Shown: piece after piece, positions 7,844-16,501 of the stretch | Numbering within the stretch: the first letter of the stretch is position 1 | How the letters are laid out: every line of letters begins with the position of its first letter | DNA from: Candidatus Hydrogenedentes bacterium ADurb.Bin170 | GTDB taxonomy: Bacteria > Hydrogenedentota > Hydrogenedentia > Hydrogenedentales > CAITNO01 | DNA: 34,436 nucleotides | Assembly (NCBI GenBank): GCA_002070275.1 | Contig: MWCY01000031.1 | Coordinates: 1-34,436 of the forward strand | Direction of reading: 5' to 3' | The notes under the pieces: model-generated | Database searches by the model: none | What the model was told of the DNA's origin: nothing | Seen by the model: the letters and a program-made list of their open reading frames with translations, nothing else | Translations under genes and position numbers: made by a program

Positions 7844-8587
7844 ATGTTTCGTTTGCTTTTAATTACATGCCTGTGTCTGGTTGTGCTTCCGGCTGCTGCT
7901 CAGGCGCCGGTATCCGGCGAGGTGGTCACGGCGGATACCCTTCCCGTCCTCCGAACCACCGACACCATTACGCTCATGATGATGATCGAGCAGGGCGGTG
8001 TCATTCTGTGGATCATTATGGGGCTGGGCTTTATTGCGCTTGTGCTGACGTTGTATCTTCTGGTGACGGTGAGTCCCCGCCGTGAGGCGCCCGCAACGCT
8101 GGTGAAGCGGGCTGTGGCGCAGGTGAAAGCGGGAGAGCTTCAGGGCGCATACCACATGTGTCTTGAGCGGGATGAATTTCTGGCGCGCGTTTTCGCCGCC
8201 GGTATCAAGATGGCGGGCCATGGCCGTTTTGTGATTCAGGATGCCATGGAAAGTGAAGGGGAACGCATGGCGGCGGCACTCTGGCAGCGGATCACCTATC
8301 TCAACAACATCGCCATGATTGCGCCGCTGCTGGGACTGCTGGGCACAGTCTGGGGCATGATGCGCGCCTTCAGTGCCATTGCGCTCGATACGGCACAGGT
8401 CAAGGGCATCACCATGGCATACAGCGTTTCCCAGGCGATGATCACCACGGCAGGCGGTCTGGCACTCGCAATTCCCGCCATGGCTGTTTATTTTCTGCTG
8501 CGGGGCAGGGTGCTGCGGATTATTGCGGAAGTGGAGGCGCGATCCGCAGAGCTCATCGAGGTACTTGCCGGGGAGAATAAAGAATGA
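7844..8587 (+). CDS. ExbB/TolQ/MotA-family proton channel protein
   Basis: This 247-residue inner-membrane protein is the stator-type subunit of an ExbB-ExbD or TolQ-TolR motor that converts proton motive force into movement of a partner protein. It has a cleavable signal (residues 1-20, ending AAAQA), a first membrane helix near 50-73, a cytoplasmic domain, and two conserved helices: the IAPLLGLLGTVWGMM segment, and AMITTAGGLALAIPAMAV. The long exported N-terminus is a feature of the ExbB subgroup of several non-proteobacterial phyla. AGGAGA lies 8 bp before ATG 7844. The stop overlaps the ExbD start by four bases (ATGA), indicating translational coupling. The next genes are TPR and VWA proteins rather than TonB or TolA, so the energised partner is not the classical one. 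Confidence 0.9.
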   Translation: MFRLLLITCLCLVVLPAAAQAPVSGEVVTADTLPVLRTTDTITLMMMIEQGGVILWIIMGLGFIALVLTLYLLVTVSPRREAPATLVKRAVAQVKAGELQGAYHMCLERDEFLARVFAAGIKMAGHGRFVIQDAMESEGERMAAALWQRITYLNNIAMIAPLLGLLGTVWGMMRAFSAIALDTAQVKGITMAYSVSQAMITTAGGLALAIPAMAVYFLLRGRVLRIIAEVEARSAELIEVLAGENKE

Positions 8588-9012
8588 AGATCCGTCATAA
8601 ATTCCAGGAAGAAACCGACACCATTCCCATGGCGCCGCTCATCGATATTGTTTTTCTTACCCTTATTTTCTTTATGGTGACTACGGTATACGCCACGCTG
8701 GAAAGCGAGGTGGATATTCTTCTGCCCACGGCAGATACGGCACAGCAGGGGGAGCGTGCCCAGGGAGAGATTTTTATCAACCTGCGTAAAGACGGCACCA
8801 TTGTGGTGAACGAGCGGGTCATGACGCTTGATATGCTGCAGCAGACGCTGAACCGTGTCGCCGCCTATTTTCCCGGGGGGGCTGTGATCATCCGGGGCGA
8901 CAGTGCCGCGGCATTGGGCAATGCCATCTCCATCCTGGACTGCTGCCGGAAAGCGGACATACAGAATGTGGCGTTTGCAGCACTGCCCGCTGAAGAAAAG
9001 GAGGCGCCATGA
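8584..9012 (+). CDS. ExbD/TolR-family motor subunit
   Basis: A 142-residue partner of the preceding ExbB protein. It has a short cytoplasmic N-terminus, one membrane helix with the conserved proton-carrying Asp in PLIDIVF (Asp21), and a periplasmic domain of about 100 residues including the KDGTIVVNE strand found in ExbD/TolR. Starts and stops overlap neighbours by four bases on both sides (8584-8587 and 9009-9012), so the gene is translationally coupled in a motor operon. The paralogue type (ExbD versus TolR) cannot be decided from sequence alone. Confidence 0.9.
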   Translation: MKIRHKFQEETDTIPMAPLIDIVFLTLIFFMVTTVYATLESEVDILLPTADTAQQGERAQGEIFINLRKDGTIVVNERVMTLDMLQQTLNRVAAYFPGGAVIIRGDSAAALGNAISILDCCRKADIQNVAFAALPAEEKEAP

Positions 9013-11381
9013 CCGGCATCGGTTTGCCTATCGTGATAAGGCGAAGTCTCCATGCCATGCTATTGCTTCTGATGGCGGCTTCCGGAGCCTTCGCCGCTTC
9101 TTCCGGAGAGCAGATGGACTTTGCCAACGGGCTGTTCCATCGCGGTTTTTATAAAGAAGCACTGGACGAATACAAAGCCTGGCTTGCGGCATCGCCGGAA
9201 AGTGACGATGCTTTTGCCGTGTGGCTCCGGATGGGACGGTGTGCGCTGGCACTGGACAATCGGGACGAGGCGGTGCACGCCTTTGATCAGGCGGCGCAGA
9301 TGGCGGAGAACGCCGCTGAACGCGCTGAAGCGCAGGCGAGTGCAGGTGAGGCACTGTTTTTTAAAGGTGATTATGCTGCTGCGTCCCAGCGGCTGGAAAA
9401 GTCGCTGGCTGATTCCCCGGCCGGAGAACTGCGGGCGCGCACACTTTTTTATCTGGGCAGAGCAAAGATGGAACGGGGCGAGCTTCTGGATGCGGCTTCC
9501 GCACTGAACAGTCTGATCAAAGAATTTCCTGAAAGCCCGCTCACCGCCTTTGCGCAGTATCATCTTGCTTTTGTGCATGTGAAACTGGGCAGTGCCGAAG
9601 AAGCGGCAAAGGCCTTTTCCGCTGTTGCCGGTGCGTCCGGTGCGGATGAATCGCTGCGTATGGAAAGCCGCTTCCGGGCGGCGGAGCTTTATGACAGTCT
9701 GGGCTGGACTGATACCGCGCTGGGCGCCTACGAAATGCTTCGCCGTGATTTTCCCGGTTCCTCCTATGGGCTCCGGGCGGACTACGGGTATGCCTGGGCA
9801 CTCTACCACAGCGGGCGGTATGAGGAGGCGCTGCAGGGCGCTTCGGCATTTCTGAAAGAACACAAAGACTCCGATCAGGCGGCGGGCATGTATTATCTGG
9901 AGGGCAACTGCCTGCAGCAGCTTCACCGCTATGAAGAAGCCCTGAAAAGTTATCAGCAGTTGGGCAGGGACTATCCGGGCACGTCGTTTGCCGTGCACGG
10001 TCTTTATAAAAGTGCGTGGGTGTTGTATGCCCTCGGGAATGTTCCTGCAGCACGGGAGACGGCACAGCGCTATCTCGAATCCGGAAATGACGGCTCTTTT
10101 ATCGGGGAAACACGCTATCTTCTGGGTATTCTGCATGTGAGCGAAGGGGACTTTGAGGAAGCGCTGGACGCTTTTCAAAAAGTGGTCAGTGAAGCGCCCG
10201 ACAGCACTTTTACGGCCGATGCCCTGTTCAAGATGGCGGAGTGTTATGCCCATCTGGGGCTTCGTGATGAATCGGCACGCCATTTCGAAGAGTTTGCCCG
10301 CCGGTACCCCGACAATCCGCTGACAGAGCAGGCTATCCTCCGCTCGGGCGATGCCCGCTTTACGGCACAGGATTTTGCGCAGGCTATTGAGAATTACAAA
10401 AAGCTGCTGGAAAACCCGAAAGACCCGGCACTGGAGGAAGAGGCGCTGTATCGGCTGGCTGTGACCTGTCACAATGCGGGGGCGTATGATGACAGTGCGG
10501 CGGCTTTTCACCGTCTTCTGGATAAATTCGGTGAAGGCCGCTTCGCCTGCGAAGCGGCGTTTCGCATAGCTGAGTATGAGCTGCACCAGCGTCAGGACCC
10601 GCTGAAGGCGCTGGAATCTTATGAGGCGGCATTGCGCCGCAATCCTGACCCGGACATGACCTTCAGGATTTTGCAGGGGCTTGCGTCGGCACGCTATGAG
10701 CAGAAGGACTTTGAGAAAGCGGGCGAACTGATTCTGCGGCTGGTTCGTGAATATCCGCAGTCATCGCTTCCGGATGAAAGTTATTTGTGGAGCGGGCAGT
10801 GGTTTGAAAAGGCAGGACGAAACGGAGAGGCAGCCGAAATATTTCAGGCGCTTTTAAAGGCTTATCCGGATCATAAAGAGAAGGCGGGCATTTCTTTTCT
10901 GCTGGCACAGTGCCTGGAAAAAGAGGGGAAAAACCAGGCGGCGGCGGAGCATTACAGGCTTGCGCTCACTGCGGGAATCGGCGAAGACCGGGAAGCGGAA
11001 GTGCTGCTGCGCCTCGGCGCACTGTACGAAAAGGAAGGAGACCGGAAGTCCGCCCGTGACATGTATGATCAGGCCGCTAATCTGGACAGCGGAGAGAGTG
11101 CAGCCCGGGCGCGCTTTCATCTGGCGGAGCTTTTCGAAGCGGACGGGCAGCTGGAAGAGGCGGCAAAAAACTATATGCGTCTTGCGATTCTGTTTGTCCA
11201 CAAGACCCTTTCGCCGGAATCTTTGTGGCGGGCGGGAAACTGCTATTTAAAAATGAAAAACACCGGGCAGGCGAAAAGTATTTTTGAGGAACTGCTTTCG
11301 GATTATCCCGATTCATCTTTTGCATCCGAAGCGCAGGCGCTGCTGGCATCGGATGCCTTCTCTGCAAAGGGATCAGAGTGA
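9009..11381 (+). CDS. Exported multi-TPR scaffold protein
   Basis: A 790-residue protein with a Sec signal peptide (residues 1-29, ending AFA). The remainder is almost entirely tetratricopeptide-like helical repeats of 34-38 residues. Many have the A-x-Y-x-x-G and F-P-x-S pattern seen in periplasmic TPR proteins such as YbgF (CpoB) and BamD. No catalytic motif was seen. By position it is translationally coupled to ExbD (ATGA) and to the VWA protein (GTGA). In Tol-Pal systems a TPR protein, YbgF, is encoded with TolQRA, so a periplasmic scaffold bridging the motor to envelope partners is likely. It is far longer than YbgF (about 260 residues). Function is inferred. Confidence 0.85.
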   Translation: MTGIGLPIVIRRSLHAMLLLLMAASGAFAASSGEQMDFANGLFHRGFYKEALDEYKAWLAASPESDDAFAVWLRMGRCALALDNRDEAVHAFDQAAQMAENAAERAEAQASAGEALFFKGDYAAASQRLEKSLADSPAGELRARTLFYLGRAKMERGELLDAASALNSLIKEFPESPLTAFAQYHLAFVHVKLGSAEEAAKAFSAVAGASGADESLRMESRFRAAELYDSLGWTDTALGAYEMLRRDFPGSSYGLRADYGYAWALYHSGRYEEALQGASAFLKEHKDSDQAAGMYYLEGNCLQQLHRYEEALKSYQQLGRDYPGTSFAVHGLYKSAWVLYALGNVPAARETAQRYLESGNDGSFIGETRYLLGILHVSEGDFEEALDAFQKVVSEAPDSTFTADALFKMAECYAHLGLRDESARHFEEFARRYPDNPLTEQAILRSGDARFTAQDFAQAIENYKKLLENPKDPALEEEALYRLAVTCHNAGAYDDSAAAFHRLLDKFGEGRFACEAAFRIAEYELHQRQDPLKALESYEAALRRNPDPDMTFRILQGLASARYEQKDFEKAGELILRLVREYPQSSLPDESYLWSGQWFEKAGRNGEAAEIFQALLKAYPDHKEKAGISFLLAQCLEKEGKNQAAAEHYRLALTAGIGEDREAEVLLRLGALYEKEGDRKSARDMYDQAANLDSGESAARARFHLAELFEADGQLEEAAKNYMRLAILFVHKTLSPESLWRAGNCYLKMKNTGQAKSIFEELLSDYPDSSFASEAQALLASDAFSAKGSE

Positions 11382-13153
11382 GCATGATAAGCCGGAGAAC
11401 CATACTGGCGTTGTCCATCATCAGTGCCCTGGTGCTGCAGGTGCTGTTTCTATGGATGGCACCGCTGATCACCATGCTGGAAAGCGACCGTCTCGTTGAT
11501 CGCATTCCGACACGCTTTCAGGTGGCCTATCTGGATCAGCCGCCGCCTGCACCGAGAAAATTCGTGCCCGGTCAGCAGCGCGCTTTGCCCCCGGGCAAAA
11601 TAGAATCTGTCGTCGGTGAAGAGCCGGGGCTGCTGCCTCTGGAGGACAGTGCTGCTGCGCCGCCGGTGGAAACGCCGAAGCTGACGGAACGGGTGGCCGG
11701 TAATCTGGAAGAGCGGAGCTACGATCTTGAGGCGGAGCCGGAGCGCATCAACAAAATGGATGCGAAGATTCTGGAGATTGCCCGTGAATCCGCCCGGCGG
11801 GATATAGATGTGGTGCGGCGGCTTGTGCGGCCGAGCCCGGAGGTGACTCTTTCCGCCTCCGATCTGCCTGCGCTGCGCAGTCCCGGCATCACGCCTGAAG
11901 CAATTTCTCTGGAGCCGGCGCGGCTGGGTGCGGGACTTCTGGCGCAGGTGATTCCGACCGGCGATGAAACCGTGGGCGGCGCAGGCAGCGGTGATGAAAA
12001 GCCGGATCAGGAGTCTGTCGCTTTTCAGGCTGCGGCAGACACGGTGGAAGTCCTGCCTGCCCTGGAAAAAAAGATTGCCGAGGCTCCGGTTCTCCGGGAA
12101 CGGGAGCAGCTGCGTGAAGAAACTCCCTTTGTTCTGCTGGATGATCTGGTGGAATTCCGGCTGGAGACCTATGTGGAATCGCCTGCAGTTCCTGGATATT
12201 TCCGCCTGAACATTTATCCGAAAAAAGGCAGTGCACTGGAAACGCTGCCCAAAGACCTGACGATCATTCTCGACGGGTCACGGAGCATGCAGCACAGAAA
12301 ATTGGAACTTGCCGCACGGGGCATTGCCGATGCGCTTTCCTTTCTCCGCCCGCAGGATCGCCTCAACATTTACATTTTCAGGGATACGGTTGTGCCCTTC
12401 CGGGAACAGTTTTTTCCTGCCACGCCGGAAAATATCGCCGCTGCCCAGCAGTATCTGAGAAGTCTGGAAGCGCAGGGTCAGACTGATTTTTACAACGCAC
12501 TGCAGATGCTGCCGGGGGTAGAATCCCGGCCGAACCAGCCCAGCATTGTCTTTGTGGTAAGTGACGGAAGACCGACGCTGGGTATTCAGGATGCACGGAC
12601 GATTATCAACAGCACAGCCAATGACAACGCCCTGCGCAAGAGTATTTTTACCTATGGCTCCGGCAACACGGTGGATACCTATCTGATGGCGCTGCTGGCA
12701 TATAGAAACAAGGGGGAAGCCTTTGTGTCTCCGCGCATACAGGATAGTCAGAATGATGTGAAAAGCTGGCTGCTCCGTCTGAATGATCCGCTGCTTGCCG
12801 ATCTCCGGGCAGACTTCGGCGGTATTATGGAAGAGGAAAGTTTTCCCCGGGCAGTGCCTGATTTTTTTAAGGACAAGCCCGTGGTACTGTATGGGCGTTA
12901 TACGCCGGGTGAAAAAGAGAGTTTTGCCCTTCGTATTACCGGAAAGGCGGGCGATAAAGAGAAGGAGATGATTTTCCGTGCCCGTTTCGCCGATGCAGCG
13001 ACGGGCGGCAGAGAGATTGCCCAGGGCTGGGCATTTGAAAAAGCCTATTATCTTATCGGGGAAATGTCACGGCGCGGCGAGTCGGCGGAAACGATCGGGG
13101 AGATCCGTGCCCTGTCGAGACAGTATGCCATCCGTACTATTTATGATGAATAG
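11378..13153 (+). CDS. Membrane-anchored VWA protein with TonB-like N-terminus
   Basis: This 591-residue protein starts with a single membrane helix (about 9-33), followed by a proline-rich stretch (DQPPPAPRK, 53-61) like the anchor and linker of TonB/TolA transducers. A long disordered spacer runs to about 250. A von Willebrand factor A domain (about 290-480) has a complete metal-binding MIDAS: DGSRS (299-303), Thr369 in GQTD, and Asp396 in VSDG. The C-terminal region (about 485-591) ends in ALSRQYAIRTIYDE, like the tail of VIT/VWA proteins. There is no TonB C-terminal domain. It begins at a GTG overlapping the TPR stop; ATG 11384 is an alternative start. In context it could be the protein moved by the ExbB/ExbD motor. 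Confidence 0.82.
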   Translation: MSMISRRTILALSIISALVLQVLFLWMAPLITMLESDRLVDRIPTRFQVAYLDQPPPAPRKFVPGQQRALPPGKIESVVGEEPGLLPLEDSAAAPPVETPKLTERVAGNLEERSYDLEAEPERINKMDAKILEIARESARRDIDVVRRLVRPSPEVTLSASDLPALRSPGITPEAISLEPARLGAGLLAQVIPTGDETVGGAGSGDEKPDQESVAFQAAADTVEVLPALEKKIAEAPVLREREQLREETPFVLLDDLVEFRLETYVESPAVPGYFRLNIYPKKGSALETLPKDLTIILDGSRSMQHRKLELAARGIADALSFLRPQDRLNIYIFRDTVVPFREQFFPATPENIAAAQQYLRSLEAQGQTDFYNALQMLPGVESRPNQPSIVFVVSDGRPTLGIQDARTIINSTANDNALRKSIFTYGSGNTVDTYLMALLAYRNKGEAFVSPRIQDSQNDVKSWLLRLNDPLLADLRADFGGIMEEESFPRAVPDFFKDKPVVLYGRYTPGEKESFALRITGKAGDKEKEMIFRARFADAATGGREIAQGWAFEKAYYLIGEMSRRGESAETIGEIRALSRQYAIRTIYDE

Positions 13154-13187
13154 GGCGGCAGCGTTTGCGGGCGTAGTGGGTTGAGTG

Positions 13188-13209
13188 AGCGTAGCGAAAA
13201 CGCTTCGCT
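13188..13209. other. Hairpin after the motor operon
   Basis: An inverted repeat AGCGTAGCG / CGCTTCGCT (one T-T mismatch) closes an AAAA loop 35 bp after the VWA stop codon. It lacks a T-tract, so it may be a transcript-end stabiliser or pause rather than a standard terminator. It lies directly before the -35 box at 13212. Confidence 0.45.
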
Positions 13210-13211
13210 GC

Positions 13212-13241
13212 TTGGAAAGAAGGCGCATACTGGTTTATACT
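13212..13241 (+). promoter_or_regulatory. Promoter of the CoA-transferase gene
   Basis: TTGGAA (13212-13217) and TATACT (13236-13241) are spaced by 18 bp. The start codon is about 105 bp further on, so the transcript would have a leader of about 100 nt; no recognised riboswitch fold was seen in it. Confidence 0.45.
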
Positions 13242-13346
13242 CAGAGGCGACGGGATTATCCGGCGCACTTTGCCTGCTGCAGGAAATAACCCGGCTTGAG
13301 CACACCCCTTTCCCGGACTATTCACAGTACAAGGAGTACGATTGTC

Positions 13347-14897
13347 ATGGCGATTATTCTTTCAGCGGAAGAAGCGGTCAAACGGATCCCTGACGGCGCA
13401 ACAGTTTTTGTGCTGCCCATGCCTCTTGAAGAGGTGTTTCCGGCTTTTTACCGGGTTTATGAGGAGACGGGCTCACCCCGTGATCTGACTGTAGTCTGGG
13501 CGGCGGGCATCGGTCCCTTCAATGCCGACCCCCGGGGTATGAACCATTTTGCGCATCCGGGCATGGTGAAGCGGGTCATCCTGGGGCATGTGGGTCTGAA
13601 TCATGCCATGGTAAAAGTAATCGGTGCCAATGAGGTGGAAGCCTATAATTTCCCTCAGGGCGTGATTTCTCAATGGTTCCGCGAGGTGGCTGCAGGACGG
13701 CCCGGGCTGATTACCCGGGTAGGGCTGGGCACTTTTGTTGATCCGCGCATTGAAGGGGGCAAGTTGAATGACCGTACCCGCCAGTGTGAAGATCTGGTGG
13801 AAGTGGTGACGATTGGTGATAAGGAGCTGCTCCGCTACAAACCGATCCGGGGCGATGTGGGTGTGATCCGGGGCACGACGGCGGATCCCTACGGCAATAT
13901 CACTTCCGAGAACGAAGCCATTCTGATGGAGCCCCTGGAGATAGCCATGGCGGCGAAAAACAGCGGGGGACTTGTGATTGCGCAGGTTGAGCGGCTCAGC
14001 GACACGCCGGCGCTGCCCAGTGCGGTCACGATTCCGGGCGTGATGGTCGATATTATCGTGGTGGCATCCTCGCAGGAGAAGCATCCTCATACCCTGTTTG
14101 CGGATCATGACCCCAGCTATACCGGCGCTGCCCGTGCCGATTTGAGCAAAGATCTGGCGCCTATGCCGCTGTGTGCGGAAAAGGTGATCTGCCGCCGCGC
14201 TTTTCAGGAAATCAGCCGGGGTGATCTGGTGAATCTGGGCGTGGGCATTCCTATGGGTGTGGCAAAAGTTGCGCAGGAAGAGGGCCTGCTGGACAATATC
14301 ACGCTTACCACGGAGCTGGGCGTGATCGGCGGGCTGCCTCAGGGCGGGAAGAATTTTGGCCCGGCGCAGAACCCTCATGCCATCATTTCCCAGGCCGCCA
14401 TGTTTGATTATTACGACGGCGGCGGCATCAATATCTCCTGCGTCGGCATTGCCCAGGTGGATGGAGAAGGCAATGTGAACGTCAGCAAATTGGGCTCCCA
14501 TGTGATCGGCTCGGGTGGCTTCATCAACATCACCCAGAGCTCTCCCAAGGTCATGTTCTGCGGTGAATTTACTGCTGCCGGAACGGATGTGGTTGTGGAG
14601 GACGGCAAGATTGTCATCCGTTCTGAAGGGAAAGCGGTTAAATTTGTGAAGGAAGTGGGTCAGATCACCTTCAGCGGAAAGGTCGCCCGGGAAGAGGGTC
14701 ATAAAGTCCTTTATATTACGGAGCGCTGCGTCTTTCAGCTGACCCCGGAAGGTGTGGTTCTGACCGAGATTGCACCCGGCGTGGATCTGGAACAGGATAT
14801 CCTTGCCCGTATGGAGTTCCGGCCGCTTATTTCTCCGGAACTGAAAGAAATGGATCCGCGGCTCTTTGCCGATGCGCCTATGAGCAGCTCGGCCTAA
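13347..14897 (+). CDS. Family I acyl-CoA:acetate/3-ketoacid CoA-transferase (fused alpha-beta)
   Basis: This 516-residue cytosolic enzyme contains both halves of a family I CoA-transferase in one chain, as in YdiF and propionate CoA-transferase. It moves CoA between short-chain acids such as acetate, propionate, butyrate or acetoacetate through a glutamyl-CoA thioester. The alpha half (about 1-270) has the GTTADPYGN segment. The beta half starts near 275 and contains NLGVGIP and TTELGVIGG, whose Glu323 corresponds to the catalytic Glu of YdiF. ATG 13347 has AAGGAG 10 bp upstream. The gene ends convergently with a Crp/Fnr-type regulator, overlapping its stop codon by four bases. A role in short-chain fatty-acid fermentation is likely but the acid pair cannot be read from sequence. 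Confidence 0.88.
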   Translation: MAIILSAEEAVKRIPDGATVFVLPMPLEEVFPAFYRVYEETGSPRDLTVVWAAGIGPFNADPRGMNHFAHPGMVKRVILGHVGLNHAMVKVIGANEVEAYNFPQGVISQWFREVAAGRPGLITRVGLGTFVDPRIEGGKLNDRTRQCEDLVEVVTIGDKELLRYKPIRGDVGVIRGTTADPYGNITSENEAILMEPLEIAMAAKNSGGLVIAQVERLSDTPALPSAVTIPGVMVDIIVVASSQEKHPHTLFADHDPSYTGAARADLSKDLAPMPLCAEKVICRRAFQEISRGDLVNLGVGIPMGVAKVAQEEGLLDNITLTTELGVIGGLPQGGKNFGPAQNPHAIISQAAMFDYYDGGGINISCVGIAQVDGEGNVNVSKLGSHVIGSGGFINITQSSPKVMFCGEFTAAGTDVVVEDGKIVIRSEGKAVKFVKEVGQITFSGKVAREEGHKVLYITERCVFQLTPEGVVLTEIAPGVDLEQDILARMEFRPLISPELKEMDPRLFADAPMSSSA

Positions 14898-15598
14898 AGC
14901 TTTTCCCCTTCTGCCAGCGCTTCAAGGGCCTCGCGGTTTTTCAGGAGCACGCGCCTGCCGTCCACCTGAATAATGCCGCGGCGCTGCATTCTGGCGAGCG
15001 TACGGCTCAGGGTTTCCGCCACAGCACCGAGGCGTGCGGCGAGCATGGTTTTGGAGGTTGTGAGGAAAACTTCATGGCTGCTGTCCGCTTCCTCCGACAG
15101 TTCCAGCAGATGTTTTGCCAGCCGGGTAGAGACTTCTTTCAGTGCCAGGTCATCGATCATCTGCACGAAGCGGCGGAGCCGGCGGGACAGTACAGCCAGA
15201 AGATTCAGGAGCAGCGCCGGTTTTTTTTCCGCCAGATACAAAAAATCCGCACGGAGAAGAAAAAGGATGGTAGCGGCGGTGAGTGTTTGCGCCGTGGCGG
15301 GGAAATGTCCGCCTTCAAACATGGCGGCTTCGCCCAGGGGCTCGCCTTCCTCAAAGATATGGAGTACCTGCTCACGTCCGTCGGGCGCATAACGCCCGAT
15401 TTTAACCTGACCGTCGACAATAATGTAAAGACCGTCTGCCGTGTCGCCCTCCTGAAAGACCGTTTCTCCCGGTTCATACCGCCGTATGCTCATGAGCCCG
15501 GCAAGATCTTTCAGATGCTCCGGCGCCACTTCCGCAAAGAGCGGGCAGCCCTGAAGCCAGATCAGGCGCTGTTCCAATGGGGCAGTGACACGTTTCAT
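14894..15598 (-). CDS. Crp/Fnr-superfamily transcriptional regulator
   Basis: A 234-residue regulator with an N-terminal cupin-like sensor (about 15-125), a dimerisation helix (about 126-160), and a C-terminal winged helix-turn-helix (about 175-225). The recognition helix lies in GAVAETLSRTLARM. The phosphate-binding cassette reads GEAAMFEGGHFPAT, lacking the Arg-Ser pair with which CRP holds cAMP. Only one cysteine (Cys18) is present in the sensor part, so it has no FNR iron-sulfur cluster. The signal is therefore probably neither cAMP nor an FNR-type cluster; NO, redox or heme sensing as in DNR types is possible. It converges on the CoA-transferase gene, and the lipoprotein gene lies 60 bp upstream in the same direction. 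Confidence 0.88.
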   Translation of the reverse strand: MKRVTAPLEQRLIWLQGCPLFAEVAPEHLKDLAGLMSIRRYEPGETVFQEGDTADGLYIIVDGQVKIGRYAPDGREQVLHIFEEGEPLGEAAMFEGGHFPATAQTLTAATILFLLRADFLYLAEKKPALLLNLLAVLSRRLRRFVQMIDDLALKEVSTRLAKHLLELSEEADSSHEVFLTTSKTMLAARLGAVAETLSRTLARMQRRGIIQVDGRRVLLKNREALEALAEGEKL

Positions 15599-15658
15599 GG
15601 TAAATCTTTCCTTGTGATGCAGGCCCTTCGGGTCAGTGCCGCCCCGGCGGAGGGCAAG

Positions 15659-16420
15659 CTACTCCGCATTGACCCGGATGCTCCCGCAGCGGACTTTTGC
15701 GTCCACTGTCCCCTGTCTGACCGGCAGCCCTGCCACGCCCGATGCGCGGGCTCCCAGAAAACGGGTCTGAAGGCTGAGCGCAACATTTCTGGTGCTGATG
15801 GTACCCAGATCGGCTTGAAGATCATAGCGGAAAGCGGTGTAGGTCGGCAGCGCCATTTCCAGATCTCCCAGGCGGATGCTGAAACGCTGCTCTCCGACAA
15901 TTTCGCTTTCCGGTGCAACCAGAATGTGCCCTGCATCCACGCGTATACGCAGATCGCCCGGAAGGTTGGCGGCTTCGACATCTCCAACAAGAAGATCAAC
16001 GGAAGTGCGCAGATTCGTCGGGATATCCAGATAACGGTCTACCCGGGGGACGACACGAACCAGCAGCCGATCCCAGAGGCTTCTTGCTTCCAGCTCGGTC
16101 GCAAGAACGAGGGTATCCTCTTCAAGGCGCGGTGAAATTCGTACGAGGGGCAGATAGGTATCGGGCTTTGCCATGCCGAAGAGGCTGTAGGTCTCCACCT
16201 GAAGGCTTGTTCTGATGCGGGCGCTGCCTTCTTCATTGCGCTTCGGGTCGCCCTGTAAATGAATGCGCCCCTGTGCTGCGGCGAGATTCAAAGCGGCAGC
16301 GGAGAAAATTTCCACTTCGTCCAGTTGTACGGTACTGGTGCCTTTGATACAGCCGTTCAGGAAAAAGACGGCAGGCAGCACGATCAGTATGAGAACAATC
16401 CGATGCAGACGGCTCATCAT
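15659..16420 (-). CDS. Lipoprotein with DUF4097-like beta-repeat domain
   Basis: A 253-residue lipoprotein. The signal peptide ends in a lipobox LNGC with Cys24 as the modification site and no Asp at +2. After that come repeated short strands (for example DVEAANLPGDLRIRVDAG and GDLEMALPTYTAFRYDL), the right-handed beta pattern of DUF4097-type putative adhesin or auto-transporter-like domains. Two adjacent ATG codons compete: AAAGGG is 4 bp before the first and 7 bp before the second, so initiation may be at 16417. It is followed after 60 bp by the Crp/Fnr regulator, suggesting co-transcription. The role is unknown. Confidence 0.75.
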   Translation of the reverse strand: MMSRLHRIVLILIVLPAVFFLNGCIKGTSTVQLDEVEIFSAAALNLAAAQGRIHLQGDPKRNEEGSARIRTSLQVETYSLFGMAKPDTYLPLVRISPRLEEDTLVLATELEARSLWDRLLVRVVPRVDRYLDIPTNLRTSVDLLVGDVEAANLPGDLRIRVDAGHILVAPESEIVGEQRFSIRLGDLEMALPTYTAFRYDLQADLGTISTRNVALSLQTRFLGARASGVAGLPVRQGTVDAKVRCGSIRVNAE

Positions 16421-16476
16421 GCGACCCTTTCCGGTTCAGTTTCCTGTAAGTATACCTGCCACTTGATTACAGTACC

Positions 16477-16485
16477 ATTATACCA
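16477..16485 (-). promoter_or_regulatory. Consensus extended -10 promoter for the lipoprotein gene
   Basis: Read on the minus strand this is TGGTATAAT, a perfect extended -10 element (TGnTATAAT), 57 bp before the start codon at 16420. No strong -35 box precedes it. It probably drives the lipoprotein and the downstream Crp/Fnr regulator. Confidence 0.6.
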
Positions 16486-16501
16486 AACAAACTGTAACCC
16501 T

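Noticed and set aside
9060-10586. Long minus-strand open frame opposite the TPR gene
   Set aside because: Composition is Arg/His/Cys-rich and unstructured, as expected for antisense of TPR codons; the plus-strand gene is well supported.
13473-14702. Long minus-strand frame opposite the CoA-transferase
   Set aside because: No recognisable domain; the plus-strand frame has the catalytic Glu and family motifs.
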